Source: Pristionchus mayeri (Eukaryota > Nematoda > Chromadorea > Rhabditida > Neodiplogasteridae). From it: a stretch of DNA of 64,000 nucleotides. The DNA lies in the NCBI GenBank assembly GCA_036245805.1, contig BTRK01000005.1, forward strand, positions 49,158,553-49,222,552. Reading direction: 5' to 3'. Shown here in pieces: positions 36,489-48,159 of this stretch; within the stretch, counting starts at the first letter, position 1, and each line of letters starts with the position of its first letter. Below the pieces are notes generated by a model. It saw only the letters and a program-made list of their open reading frames with translations, had not been told where the DNA came from and searched no databases. The translations under genes and the position numbers were made by a program.

Positions 36489-38162
36489 ATGCAGACTCTT
36501 CCCCTCATCTTCATTCTCATCGCCATTGCGTCATCTCAAGTACCGCCCGCGCCCGTATCGGGCGGCTTGCAGATTGGATTGCCAATTTCTCTGCCTGGCC
36601 CATTCGGTTGCTTTACAAACGCCAAGTAAGCTATCATATGAGACGATTTCTGAGAGAAGCTAGATTACGATATCTGGATACGGTAACCGAAATTGATTCA
36701 ATGTTTGACCACTGTAGGTCTTGGGTAACAATCATATGAAACGAGATCTGGGAGACGAGAAATAACGATGATAGGGATACGGTAACCATTGATCGATGCT
36801 TGACTACTGTAGATGTTGTGAGAAATAGAGCCTTGGATGGATGCAACGCTGGTTAACGAAACGTTGTGATACATATTTGTCAAATAGCATAAAAATAAAA
36901 ATAAAGACATTTCAAAGGTGCTCCGGCCTGTTCTGGCAGAGCTGCGCGCAATACTGCAGAACGTGCAAGAGAAAGGCAGTGGGAACGTGCGTGAAAGGGA
37001 CGTGTCTACAGTGCCCATTCACGTGCACGTAAGTGTATTTTTTTCTAAAGCGTCCGTTTCATTATACTTATCGATTTAATTTTCAAAAATCAATATTTAT
37101 AAACAAATATCGATCTATCTCCCCGTTGACTCATCGAACTACGTCCCGTATTCCGCTGAAGCCCTTCCTCGTTTCACTCCTCTTAGTGGTATAAAACTGG
37201 TGTGAGTGTAAGGGGGCGTGTCTTCAATGCCCATTCACGTGCACGTAAGCGTATTTTTTTCTAAAAAATAATGTTTTGTAAATATTGGTCCTTGAATAGC
37301 TCCTCGGGATACAGTTGGTGTTAGGGATAATGCACACGAAAAATGATTCCTGTTCTAGTTATGAACGTTACAAAATGCATTAGGGCTGGGAAAGAGTGAT
37401 GTCCAAGTGACGTTCCCCCCGTGCCCGTGCACGCAAGTGTTCACTTCCGTATACATATCGATTTAATGTTTTTTTTTAAAAATCATTATTTATAAACAAA
37501 TATCGATCTATCTCCCCGTTGACTCATCCAACTACGTTCTCTATTCCACTGCCGCCCTTCCTCTTTTCCTCCCTCATGGTTTAAAACTGGTGTGAGTGTA
37601 AGGGGGGACGGAGCAATGGTCTGACTCTTTTCAGTTTGCACGCTCTCCTCTCAGTCAGAGAGACGAGAGAGCGTGCAAATTGAAGAGAGTCAGATGATTG
37701 CTCAAGGGATGTGTCTACAGTGCCCGAACACGCGCACAAAGCGTTCACTTGAACTGTTTATATTTACATATTGTATTAAATATTATTATATTATTATAAA
37801 TAAATAATATAAATAATAATATTATTATTAAATAATATTATATTGTATTAAATATTTAATATTATTGAAATATTCGAGATTACTTCGTTAGAAATGTATC
37901 TCTTCATTTTTCGTTGAATGTGACGATGACATGAAGAAATCCTCTCTTTGCGAAGCCATTCCGAAAGCATATTTCTAAACAAATACCACAAATAATACGT
38001 CGGGAATCTGTCGTCACCTTGCCACTAATACGGGGAAACAATTTAATTTAATTTAATTGAAATATCGATATATTCAGATGCACCGGTGTCAGTGTACCTC
38101 CGGTGAGCACGAATCCGCTTATCATTGTGCTCAACACAATCCTGTGCCAGTACCCCTTCTAG
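36489..38162 (+). CDS. Macin-like secreted cysteine-rich peptide (copy C)
   Basis: Exons 36489-36625, 36918-37028 and 38078-38162 join in phase into 110 residues. A signal peptide (MQTLPLIFILIAIASSQ) is followed by a Pro/Gly-rich stretch and then GCFTNAKCSGLFWQSC, YCRTC and VGTCVK. Eleven Cys are present, one more than in A and B. The third exon reads CTGVSVPPVSTNP and ends VLNTILCQYPF, recognisably related to the third exons of A and B (LN-I-C near the end). The TAA after FTCT lies within a GTAAGT donor, as in copy A. Another frame of exon 3 would give RCQCTSG, so the reading of that exon is not beyond doubt. Intron 2 holds three decayed copies of the end of exon 2. Confidence 0.7.
37195..37740 (+). 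repeat. Decayed tandem copies of the exon 2 end of macin-like copy C
   Basis: Blocks at about 37211-37244, 37405-37432 and 37704-37737 repeat the last 30 or so bases of exon 2 (GTGTCTTCAATGCCCATTCA in the best copy) and its donor (GTAAGC, GCAAGT, lost). Their flanks also repeat: CGATCTATCTCCCCGTTGAC occurs at 37111 and 37503, and ACTGGTGTGAGTGTAAGGG at 37197 and 37587. The best copy could still serve as an alternative exon end. Confidence 0.65.
37611..37703. repeat. Hairpin element (family i) in intron 2 of macin-like copy C
   Basis: GAGCAATGGTCTGACTCTTT pairs with AGAGAGTCAGATGATTGCTC. It is inserted just before the last decayed exon copy. Confidence 0.85.
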
Positions 38163-38185
38163 TATTCCCAATTCCGCATGCCCTC

Positions 38186-38266
38186 GGTACTATGTCGGAT
38201 GAGAACTATGATGGCATGGCGTCTTTGATACGTCATGACATCATAGTTATCGTCCGACCTAGTGCC
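38186..38266. repeat. Hairpin element (family ii)
   Basis: GTCGGATGAGAACTATGATG pairs with CATCATAGTTATCGTCCGAC, followed by CTAGTGCC. It starts 24 bp after the stop codon of copy C and may fall in its 3' UTR. Confidence 0.8.
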
Positions 38267-38316
38267 AATGCACACTCCTCATTTCGCTTGCTCTCTCATC
38301 CGTGAGTCAGATCATG

Positions 38317-38430
38317 AGCAGAGTGCGCTATTCGAGTATATGGTCTCTTAATTTTCCACACTCTCTCGACCGGTCGAGTGGTGAGACAGTGTGAGAAATG
38401 AAGAGAACATTACCCGAATAGCGCACTCTA
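38317..38430. repeat. Hairpin element (family i, long-arm variant)
   Basis: AGAGTGCGCTATTCGAGTAT pairs with the arm ending CGAATAGCGCACTCT, with a CCACACTCTCTC core. The 650 bases after it hold no gene that I can support. Confidence 0.75.
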
Positions 38431-39162
38431 ATCATGAGGGTATTGCGAAACGAGGAGAACAATCGTTTTTATCATTTATCATCACCAATCCCCTTCTAAT
38501 TTATGGCTCATCCATATTACGAATTCTTGAGAATTTGCAATTACGTTGTATTTCCGAAATGCTTCGTCGTATTACTATAGTATCAATATGTTGTACAAAC
38601 AATAATTACTACACGAATAAAGTGTAAAATAAAGTAAAAATGTAATGAATCACAAAATATTCATTCCCAAGTGTGAAATACCGAAATTGTGAATCTGAAA
38701 GAAAGAAAAATTTCCGAAAAATCACAGCTACAGACTTTGTTAAATGTGAATGCAATCGTCGTTATACGTGTTTTGTCATGCTGATGTGTTGACAATCCAT
38801 AATACAAATTCCGGTTCAAAAGCGGGACGTTGTTGAAGATAGCAAGAAATGCCAAGTTACTGAATTTTGGGCCGCTTCTTTAAATTTTCATATTCGCTCG
38901 TTGTCTTGGGGTCGGTTACGAATTTTTTTGCAACAGTGGAATACTAGTTAATCAAATCAAAATGTGTATCTATGGACACAGCGCTGCAAATTTCAATTCC
39001 TCGTTGCCTTTTTTGCGGCATATCACGAGCTTTCCTGCAAAACTAGAAAGAAAACAATGTTGAAACAGTGGCATATCTCACTCTTTTTGTACATACTCTC
39101 TTGTTCTCTCCCACCGCGAGGGAAACTATTTTTCGAAGACTCTTCTCATCATATTACTCGTC

Positions 39163-39495
39163 ATGGTGACGTGCATTCTATTCCCTGGGGGATTCCAGTG
39201 CCTGTAAGCATTCACTAGTTAGGCAATGTAGTATATATATCATGCATTGATATAGTTGCGTATCTTGTAAAATAAATACCATTTCTCACCGCGCTCTCTT
39301 CCTCCTGCTACCTTCTCTATCCCCCATACGTCTTCCTATCTCCCGAATGCTCCTCGAGATCATCGAAATATATATACCTTCAGGTGCAGCAGCCACAGTG
39401 CGTCTTCACGCTCCAATTCTGTTCTCCAATCGAATCAAAACAATCCCTTTCCAATACCCCCTCTAATTCACGGTAGATCCAAAATTGTATTCTAA
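39163..39495 (+). pseudogene. Possible relic of another macin-like gene
   Basis: An open stretch ends PGGFQC at a GTAAGC donor (39203). An acceptor CTTCAG at 39383 starts an exon in matching phase, giving Leu-Cys-Ser, so the join would read GGFQCLCSS, like GYTCVCSG of copy A. Just upstream in frame is KTLLIILLVMV, which resembles a signal peptide but has no ATG before it. The central cysteine exon is absent and no shared promoter is seen. It may be a decayed fragment or chance. Confidence 0.25.
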
Positions 39496-40886
39496 CTTGA
39501 TACTCGCACATAATTTGTTTTTTTCTCGAAATAATTATTCGAAAGTAGAACCCCAAAAATTTTACAATATTCTGAATACAGATAAAAATGTGTTGTACGA
39601 ATCGAGCAAGTCGGACAAAGGAGAAACAGAACTGGATAATATGGTGGGTGCTATAATTTTTGAAACCTTGCGGAAATGGGTTTCCGAAGGAGCATCGTGG
39701 TCAAATTCACTTTGTTGCTTCTCGAAATTATCGATTGAATATCGTGTTTTCTTAAAACATATCTAATTTACAATTGTTATCATGTTCCAAATCCTTAATC
39801 AAAAGTTGCAGAAGATCGCATGACCGGCCAGAAAATAACGAATACAAATGAGCATTGCAAAGGTGGAAACTTCCGGATTGTATCTCCTCAAAGAAATGTG
39901 TTTAGTGAATTGCATTTGCAAAAACTGTCAATAAAATCGAAACTAAGGTACACTTGTTGCAGCGGTCATGAATCAACTCTGTTTTCCATATTCTATCCCG
40001 CTACCGTGTATCGGTTTGCTGAATACATCACATTGGCGCAAAACTTGTGTTATGAGAAAGGCTCGTTCTCTTTCTCCCCTGAAAAGTCCCTTCTCGATCG
40101 ATGGTAGATTCAATCTAGATCTACTAGATTGGTTTGCAGGAGAGAGGAAACGATGATGACGTCTTGTTTATTTTTGTACGTTTCTCTCTCTCCGTTCTCT
40201 CTGACTAGCAATAACTCCTCTATTCTGGGAGAGTAACGTCGTGTGATACCATTCCATCGATCGCCCACATTTGCATTGTGTGAACTTCTTTCTCATCGCT
40301 CCATTCTATCCATTCCCTTTGCGTCGTGCTGGCGTTTTGATTATCCGTGAAAATGCTCCCTCATAATTGATTCTCCAATTCCTCTTTCCCCATAGTATAG
40401 ATTCGCCAAAGCAATACATTCAGAGAGCAAATTTCAGTTTCGGTTTTTGGCTAGTTCTGTGAGATTATTCGCTTCATTTTCATCCTTATCTGATGGGGTG
40501 ACGCAGCCACACGCTATTCTCGCTCCCTATCCCTCTACCTCACCCCTGCATTTCATAGCAATTGTTTCGATGTTATCGTTCGAACCCAAAGTCTCGTGTA
40601 GTTTATATCCTAACCGGATGATAAGGAGACCTCTAGCCTTGCTAACATTTTTTTCGCGTACTCATTCGATTTTGTCATTCTTCTTTCTCAATTTGTATTT
40701 TCCAGTTCCTTGTCAAGATATCCTTCTTCACCGGAATTCCCGAGGCGGCTCCCATAGAGGTTACACTCTTTCATATTTCCACTCTTCTTATTACTGTTTA
40801 TGCGTGAACTGATGAGATGGCACAATTTTCTTGGGAAAAGACATTATCATCATGGATTCATAAAATCACTCGGTTATCCTACTCAG
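39496..40886. other. Gene-free stretch
   Basis: Several open frames exist but none has recognisable motifs or consistent splice context. The first exon of the aminotransferase relic may lie in this interval, but I could not find it. Confidence 0.35.
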
Positions 40887-40962
40887 GTGTTCCACATGAA
40901 CAACTGTCCAGGACAGCTCCCCGACCAAGGTCAACCTCACCATCGGGGGTTTGTCAATCCAA

Positions 40963-41050
40963 ATCAGCTTGCGTATTTTTCATTGTGTGTTCTCTCTCAG
41001 TGGTTACAGAGAGCGAGAGAGTGTGTGAAACGAGGAGAGCACGCGCCGAT
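40963..41050. repeat. Hairpin element (family i), diverged
   Basis: TTTCATTGTGTGTTCTCTCT pairs with AGAGAGTGTGTGAAACGAGG around CAGTGGTTACAGAG. It lies in the first visible intron of the aminotransferase relic. Confidence 0.55.
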
Positions 41051-41780
41051 TTCCCATCATTATTTGTCACCCTACCACCACATGTTTCTAAACACCAGAG
41101 TAGAGTACGCAGCGCGATAGCCAAAGCGTGTGCGAAAGTAGTGCATTGCGGTGATCACTCGAACAACCAGATCACTCACCTCTCTCCTATCAGTCGAGGG
41201 TGTGATATTGTCAGGCGGACGAATTAAAACTTGCGCAATTGAACCGTAAAGATGTGAACTTATCGTTTAGCTTATCGTACCGAGGAGGGCAAGCCGTGGG
41301 TGCTGCCTGTTGTCCACAATGCTGAGGTGAGCAATCACCTTTTAGCCAGTGCCAATTTGGGCGTATTCGATCTGTATTACCCGCATTTCTCAAGGCCAAT
41401 GTATGTGTATTTATTCACAAAAACAACTCAAATGATGCAACATAAACATAATAGTTTGCATAGGTAAGACTTCGCAATAAATTATTCATTCTGGGTGTTC
41501 GATAATTCTAATGAAATAAGAATTTGATAACGAAATTTTGAACTTTTGAAATTTGACACTGGCCCAGCAGTATTCTCCCGCGAGCCCTCGAAGATGGGAT
41601 TTACCTTTCTTTACCATTACCTTTAAACAAATTTGAATTCGCAGGTGGCTCTAGCAGATGACGCCTTGCTCAATCACGAGTACCTGCCCCTGCTCGGGTT
41701 CGATGCATTCAGCAAGGCGGCCACTGCTCTCGTGCTGGGAGAGAACTCACCCGCCATCGCGGAAGGAAGGGTAAGGAAGG

Positions 41781-41868
41781 TACAGAGTCGGATGATAACT
41801 ATGATAACTATCCGCCTTTGATGTATCAAAGGCGGCTTGACGTTATTCTTCTCATACGACTTAGTGCC
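41781..41868. repeat. Hairpin element (family ii) in the aminotransferase relic
   Basis: GAGTCGGATGATAACTATGA pairs with TTATTCTTCTCATACGACTT, with an inner palindrome CGCCTTTGATGTATCAAAGG. It separates the true exon end from its short duplicate (GCCATTGCGGAGGGGAGG). Confidence 0.7.
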
Positions 41869-42612
41869 GCCATTGCGGAGGGGAGGGTGAGAAAACAGAT
41901 CCTGAAAGTCCAATTTGAAGCTTCTAAAATTCCTCGGATCTGTCTGTTGTGAAGAATAGCCCAACTCGCACCACCGCAGTGAGAGATACATTGGGGAGCG
42001 GATAGGGCGCACAATGAAAGTCTCCATGTAATAGAGGATTTTCTACATTGATTTTCTAGAATCAGAAAGATAACTTGTCTTTGTAATCGTTTCTTCCCTT
42101 AGGCCTTCGGCATCCAGAGTCTTTCTGGCACTGGATCTCTCCGCCTGGGTGCGGACTATCTCCACTCACAGTGCAAGATGGACACGGTCTACGTGAGCAA
42201 GCCCACCTGGTCAGAGATCTGTGATCTACCTGCTGTATTTTTACCATGAAAATAAATTTTCTTGGAGTATTTTGGCTTTGATGTTTTTAACACGGGTGTG
42301 GGAAACTAGTTGATGAAATTTCGGCTCTAAGCAAGAGCAGTTTTTAAACCGTATAATACTATCGATAACAGTATGGGTATTGTTTAGGGGCAATCACAAG
42401 CTCGTCTTCAAGACGGCGGGATTCAAGGAGGTCAGGGACTACACCTACTGGGATGCCACCAACAGAAGAGTCGATATCGAGAGATTGATCAAGGATCTTG
42501 AAGGAGCTCCAGAGAGGTTGGATTTCATTATTTATAATGGAATAGTCTGCATAACCGAATCACAGCGTCTAGCTCAATCGTACCTCTTCGACTGTAAAAT
42601 CGCTTGGCGTGA

Positions 42613-42762
<150 letters not shown>

Positions 42763-43458
42763 TGATTATTGCCCGCTTAGATTTTTACAAGTACAATTTT
42801 AAAAAAGTGTACTTTAGTAGCGTATTAAAGTTTCCGAACTGACTACGATGTATAACTAATCGACATGGTATCCATCCTCTCCAGCCTCCTTTAAACTTGA
42901 ATGCGCTTGCGTTCAGGACAGTTATGCAGTTCCCTCATTACCGTAATCCGCAGGGATTCGCGTCGGGAGACGCGGACGCGTGGGCCATCCGCTACTTCGT
43001 CTCGCAGGGCGTCGAGATGATCATCGCCCAATCGTTCGCCAAGAACTTCGGTCTATACAGTGAGTAGTGCCGAGAAATGCTCTACTTTTTTAAAAAACGA
43101 AAAGAACGAAAATTATTTTTTTTTTAAATCTGTTAAGACGAGCGCGTGGGTAATCTAACGTTTGTGGTCAACGACAAGAGTACCATCGCCGGAATAAAAT
43201 CGCAGGTGAGGTTAACAAGTGGCTCATAGAAAATTTGTGAACCTATATCGAAGTCAGAATCAACCAATTATTTACATTCTAATCACCGTTCATTATTTGT
43301 GAGACATTTTGAGGCTGGCTTTGAATGAGACTAAAGGTGTAAAAATACTCCTCTAGCTTCTCTCTTTCTCTCCCATTCGCAGGCTTCCCTCTGCGTGCGC
43401 GCCAACTGGAGCAACCCACCCGCGCATGGAGCCCGCATAATTCACAAGGTACGGTGCC

Positions 43459-43572
43459 ATGTAGAGTTCGAGAAATGAAGCCACGGTGTCTTCATTCTAC
43501 ACACTATCTCGCCATTCAATCGGCCAAGAGAGTGTGTAAGATGAAGAGACGGTGACCCGAATTACGAATCCT
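43459..43572. repeat. Hairpin element (family i, long-arm variant)
   Basis: TGTAGAGTTCGAGAAATGAA and TTCATTCTACACACTATCTC pair with AGAGTGTGTAAGATGAAGAG and GAATTACGAATCCTA. It lies in an intron of the aminotransferase relic, next to a degraded family-ii arm at about 43645-43760. Confidence 0.7.
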
Positions 43573-44058
43573 AGTGCCATGCCCTTTAATAACACAATAT
43601 TGGTTGCAACTGCAGTTCAACAATGCTGAAAATATACCATGACTAAGTCGGATGAGAATGAAAAAAAATAATTTTTTGTAGAACATGAATTGAATACATG
43701 GGAACCTAACGCGAAAATACCGGTGCCGGTGCCTTTTTTGGTTAACATCCGACCTAGTCGAACTTGTGCCCGAGAGTGGGGATCTAATCTACTTTTCTGT
43801 GTCTGCAGGTGCTAACTACGCCGGCCCTGCGTCAGGAGTGGCTCGGCTGCATAAAGGTGGGATATAAGTTTACACATTTACCCACATCTTCGGAGGGCGA
43901 TTTTTGTTCGGTATTTTCCAAAATGCCCTGAGAGGAGTTGAACATGAGAGCTAACAGAGGGAAAAATTTAGAATAGTTTATGCAAAATTCGTAACTCTAA
44001 GGTTCTCTTCCAGACAATGTCCACTCGCATCAAGGAGATGCGTGCTGCTCTCCAATGA

Positions 44059-44199
<141 letters not shown>

Positions 44200-44708
44200 T
44201 GACATGTCTAACCGGGAGAGAGTACTCAGAATTAAGAAACATGGATATTAACGTGGGGATGATTCACGTCGTAATATGATTGCTTGCAGCCGACCAGTGC
44301 GATCAGCTAATCCAGAAGCACAAGGTGAGATAGGGGGGGGGGAGAAGATAACATGATGACTAATCTCAATGCCATCGAATTATGTGCACAATAATACTAA
44401 TAATCTGATGCCCAGAAATGGACTTGATTGAATTAGTACTGGAGATGTTCGATCAGTTGATTGATTGCTGAGTACTGCAGGTGTATCTGCTGCGTGACGG
44501 GCGCATCAATCTGTGCGGACTGAACACGAAGAACGTCGAGTACGTCGCCAGAGCCATCGATGACGTCGTCAGAAGAGCCAAGATGTGATATTTGGAGTAA
44601 ATTCATAGCTTATACGCGTAATTAACAGGTTTATTGACGATGATTGATGTAATGAATGGGCAGAATCGGAAAAAAATTGATTAAAAAATGTTGCTGCTCG
44701 CTCATTCT

Positions 44709-45272
44709 TCACCTCTTGCGACCGAAATAGAACGACCCATAATCTGAAAATAGTAATTCTGAATAGTATTTTCTTTCTATTCATTATTCTGATGATACGG
44801 AACTGATTTCCAGGATATAAGTTCGTTTTTGCATATCCGAAGGAATGGTATAGTCCTTTCTTTAAATGATACGTATATCATCTTCACTTTTTTGCGATGA
44901 TGGCATAATTCAATAAGCCAATTTTGTCCTTTACATTGTAACGTGACAGTTGTTCGGTAGGCGCATTTGCAAGAAGACAAATTGGCACTTCTTGGATAGT
45001 TGGCCCACCCCCCTATCCTCCCCTATCATTTTCCATCCCCCGCTCCATTGCAAGGGGGTTGTGTGGCCGATAATCATGGAGAGATACTTAGAAATTAATG
45101 GGGTAGAGGGGGGAAGGGGGGTGGGTGGGCCAGTTATCCAAGAAGTGCCGAAATAATATTTTGAATGCATCGTACCAGGATAGACGAAGTTGCCTGGAGA
45201 ATACGGATACCGAAGGCAGGCTGCTGCAGTGGAAACGATGACGAGGAGAAGGAGGAGTTTCGCCAGACACAT
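44709..45272 (-). CDS. Short secreted peptide precursor with amidation-type end
   Basis: Exons 45176-45272 and 44709-44743 join in phase into 43 residues. The first 18-19 residues are a clear signal peptide (MCLAKLLLLLVIVSTAAAC). The remainder is rich in Tyr, Pro, Gly and Phe and ends YGSFYFGRKR and TGA. Gly-Arg-Lys-Arg is the classical signal for dibasic cleavage and C-terminal amidation, so a mature peptide ending FYF-amide is predicted. A neuropeptide-like precursor or a short secreted defence peptide would both fit; I do not recognise a specific family. The intron carries a hairpin element. The shared macin-like promoter is not present. Confidence 0.5.
44984..45149. repeat. Hairpin MITE in the intron of the short peptide gene
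   Basis: GGCACTTCTTGGATAGTTGG pairs with CCAGTTATCCAAGAAGTGCC. The next parts (CCCACCCCCCTATC and its G-rich complement) continue the stem to a loop of about 60 bases. Confidence 0.8.
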
Positions 45273-45660
45273 CTCGCAATAAAAATTATTATAATTTTAT
45301 CTACGCCTGAATCACAATATGGTACGCATGAGAGCAATCTTGAACGAGTTGAGAATCGGAGGTTTACGGGAGATTCAGTGTTTTTTAGCGAGTTTGCCGG
45401 TTAAGGAGTGGTTCAGCAATCGGCGCATTGAATTAGGCAGTGAAAACAATCAAAACCGTTTCTGATGCTATTTTGGTGCAAGGAAGATAACGAGAGAGCA
45501 AGAAACACAATGCCGCAATGTGTCAACAATGAATGGAGTGCCAGAACTAGAAATGTTGATGCAGTGGAGAATAGCAGATAATGCATAAGCACATAATATG
45601 ATGGGCACAACATGTTGTTTGTACGCACATTACGTTAGATTAAATACTCCTCAACGGTTC

Positions 45661-45927
45661 CATGTACTTGCTAAATACAACGATGTACTTGCTAAATACA
45701 ACGACGGGTCCATATTGAGGTTTTTTTTTCAATCGCGCTTTTTTCCGATCTGTTTACAAATAACACAAATTTTTCATATCCCATGATCTGTGGAAAAAAG
45801 AGGAACCGAGAAAAATCTCCTACTCAGTGTACTATTTATAATAATAATAATTTATCTACTCCCGAGGCGCGACGATACCAAAGGAATTGCACCGGGTGGG
45901 ATTCGAACCACAGCCGGCGGATCATAA
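45661..45927 (-). repeat. Direct repeat / partial SINE, left of the LINE
   Basis: Nearly the same sequence is at 47802-48063 on the other side of the LINE. It includes a doubled 20-bp unit (GTACTTGCTAAATACAACGA) and the tRNA B-box half (GGTTCGAATCCC on the minus strand). It stops at CGGATCATA, where the LINE begins. Confidence 0.75.
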
Positions 45928-47801
45928 TAATTCTTTATCATGCGATATGATAGGATGATTAGGGGTAAATGTTACAGGCAACTTATAAGCATTGTAATAC
46001 GATGTCATATCTAGATTACAAAGGGGATACGATCAATTAACATGATAGTGAATTAGAGGTACGAGGAGTAATCAATACTATGAATAGTTCTAACTCTGAG
46101 CGAGAACAAATCACTATTTCTAGAGATAACAATATTATTAGGTATACTATTCCACAGTGTTACAACTGTATTGGTGAGGAATGAGTGATAAAGAGTGGAT
46201 GTGGACTGGTGTTTACGTAATTGGAAGAGATTGGGGCGTCTAGGTCTAGGAGGTACGAGGTAAATAAAGGAGGGACAGCCTATGTCAACATCTGAATGGA
46301 TCGCTTTGTATATGAATGCTAAGTCAATAATGGAGCGACGGTATCCTAACGGTTCTAATTGAAAGTAATGCAAACAGTTAGGATAAGACCTGTCAGTGAT
46401 GCCACATTTTAGGAGTACGAATTTGGTGAATTTACGCTGAACACGTTCGATGCAATTAGATAGATCTCTACTCTGGGGGGACCAAAGTTCAGAGCAATTT
46501 TCGAGAATAGGGCGAACGTATGTAATAAATAGACGAGAATAGAGCTAGGGATTTTTGGAGACAAAAGTTCTTAGGATGTAAGAGCAGCGAGAGCTGGCCT
46601 TTGAAATTTTACTAGATATGTGTGCACTAAACTCTAGTTTATTTGAATAGGTGACTCCTAGATCAGTGAACTGGGATACGGTTGGAAGAGAGGTGCCATT
46701 AAGAGAAAATATGGAGGGAGGATGTGATCTTCCTATTTGCATAGTTTCGGTCTTAGTGAGGGATACGGTAAGGCCCCAGTCGGTGGACCACTTAAACAGG
46801 ATATCAAGAGAGGATTGGAGAGAAGCAGGGTCAGAGTAGGCCCAGAGTTTAACATCATCAGCATAGAGAATACAGTGAACGTTATGAGGGAGTAAGGAGG
46901 GTAAGTCACTGATGTACAGGGAAAAGAGAAGTGGCCCTAAGACGGAGCCTTGGGGCACTCCTGAGGGGGGCAGGGAATGAGGGGGAGGAAGAGGTATTCA
47001 TTGAGACAGATTGTGATCTACCGAGTAAGAACGAACGAATCCATGATAAGAGGGATCCACAAATGCCTAGAAGCGAACATTTGTGGATGAGTAAGTCGAA
47101 CGGGATGGAGTCGAAGGCACGTGAGAAATCGATAAATGCAACAGAAATGTAGTGGCCATCGTTAAGTGCAGAGTGCCATTGAGAGAAAGAGTTAAGAAGT
47201 GCGGAGGTGCACGACCAACGCGGGCGGAAGCCGTGTTGGTAGGGGGAAATGAGATTGTTATCGGAAAGGTAATTCCAAAGAGTCTCGCCTACGATTCTTT
47301 CCATAACTTTGGACAATGAGCAAGTGAGTGAGACGGGTCGATAAGAGGTGGCAGAATTTTTGGGTCCTTTGCGCTTATAGATTGCCTTGACTTTGGCAGT
47401 TTCCAAATGGAGGGAGAAGTGCCATGGAGTAAGAATCTATTGAACAAGATGGAGAGAGGGATGCAAATATGTGGGGCAGTACGTTTAAGGAAGATGTAGG
47501 GGATGTGATCGGGAGAAGTGGATGAGCAGGGTGGGAGACGAGAGAGAAACTTCGCTACGAGGAGAGGGGAAATGTCGACGTAATCAATAGATGTGGGGGA
47601 CGAAAGAGTGCAAGAGGAAGGGACAGGCAGAGAGGAGCTATTATACGAAGCAGTGAAATGTCGAGCTAGTTCACACGCCTTAGGTATGTCAAAAACACAG
47701 AGAGAACCGTCGGGAGAGACTAGTGTAGGGATAGTATCGGATTGATCTTTAATTCGTGTACTTGCATAAGAGAAGAAAGCTTTGAGGTTGTTTGATTTTA
47801 C
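45928..47801 (-). mobile_element. Degraded, 5'-truncated non-LTR retrotransposon
   Basis: The minus strand encodes reverse-transcriptase segments in several frames: TSPDHIPYIFLKR at about 47500, SYRPVSLTCSLSKVMERIV and VAFIDFSRAFDSIPFD within 46906-47406, then [18 protein letters not shown] and the catalytic YADD within 46545-46958, and a C-terminal TLWNSIPNNIVISRNSD near 46130. The order and the end region fit a CR1/jockey-like LINE. Frameshifts between segments and the lack of an endonuclease domain show that it is dead. It lies between two copies of a SINE-derived repeat. Confidence 0.85.
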
Positions 47802-48117
47802 GTACTTGCTAAATACAACGATGTACTTGCTAAATACAACGACGGGTCCATATTGAGGTTCTTTTCAATCGCGCTTTTTTCCGATCTGTTTACAAATAAT
47901 ACAAATTTTTCATATCCCATGATCTGTGCAAAAAAAGAGGAACCGAGACAAATCTCCTCCTCAGTGTACTCTATTTATAATAATAATAATTTATCTACGC
48001 CCGAGGCGCGACGATACCAAAGGAATTGCACCGGTGGGATTCGAACCACAGCCGGCGGATCATACCATGTCTCATAAATGCAAGCGCCTTAGACCACTAG
48101 GCCATGAACTATAACAC
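47802..48117 (-). mobile_element. tRNA-derived SINE
   Basis: Read on the minus strand from 48117, TGGCCTAGTGGTCTAAGGCG is a pol III A box and GGTTCGAATCCC a B box, spaced as in a tRNA. An unrelated body follows with an ATT-rich run near 47980. The head does not fold as a clean tRNA, so this is a SINE and not a tRNA gene. A 21-bp unit (GCCATGAACTATAACACTAG plus one base) is repeated about three times at 48090-48150 next to the head. Confidence 0.7.
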
Positions 48118-48159
48118 TAGGCCATGAACTATAACACTAGGCCATGAACTATGAATTTG

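Noticed and set aside
48030..48117. True tRNA gene on the minus strand
   Set aside because: A and B boxes are present but the arms do not pair as a cloverleaf, and the unit is repeated beside the LINE, so it is a SINE head.
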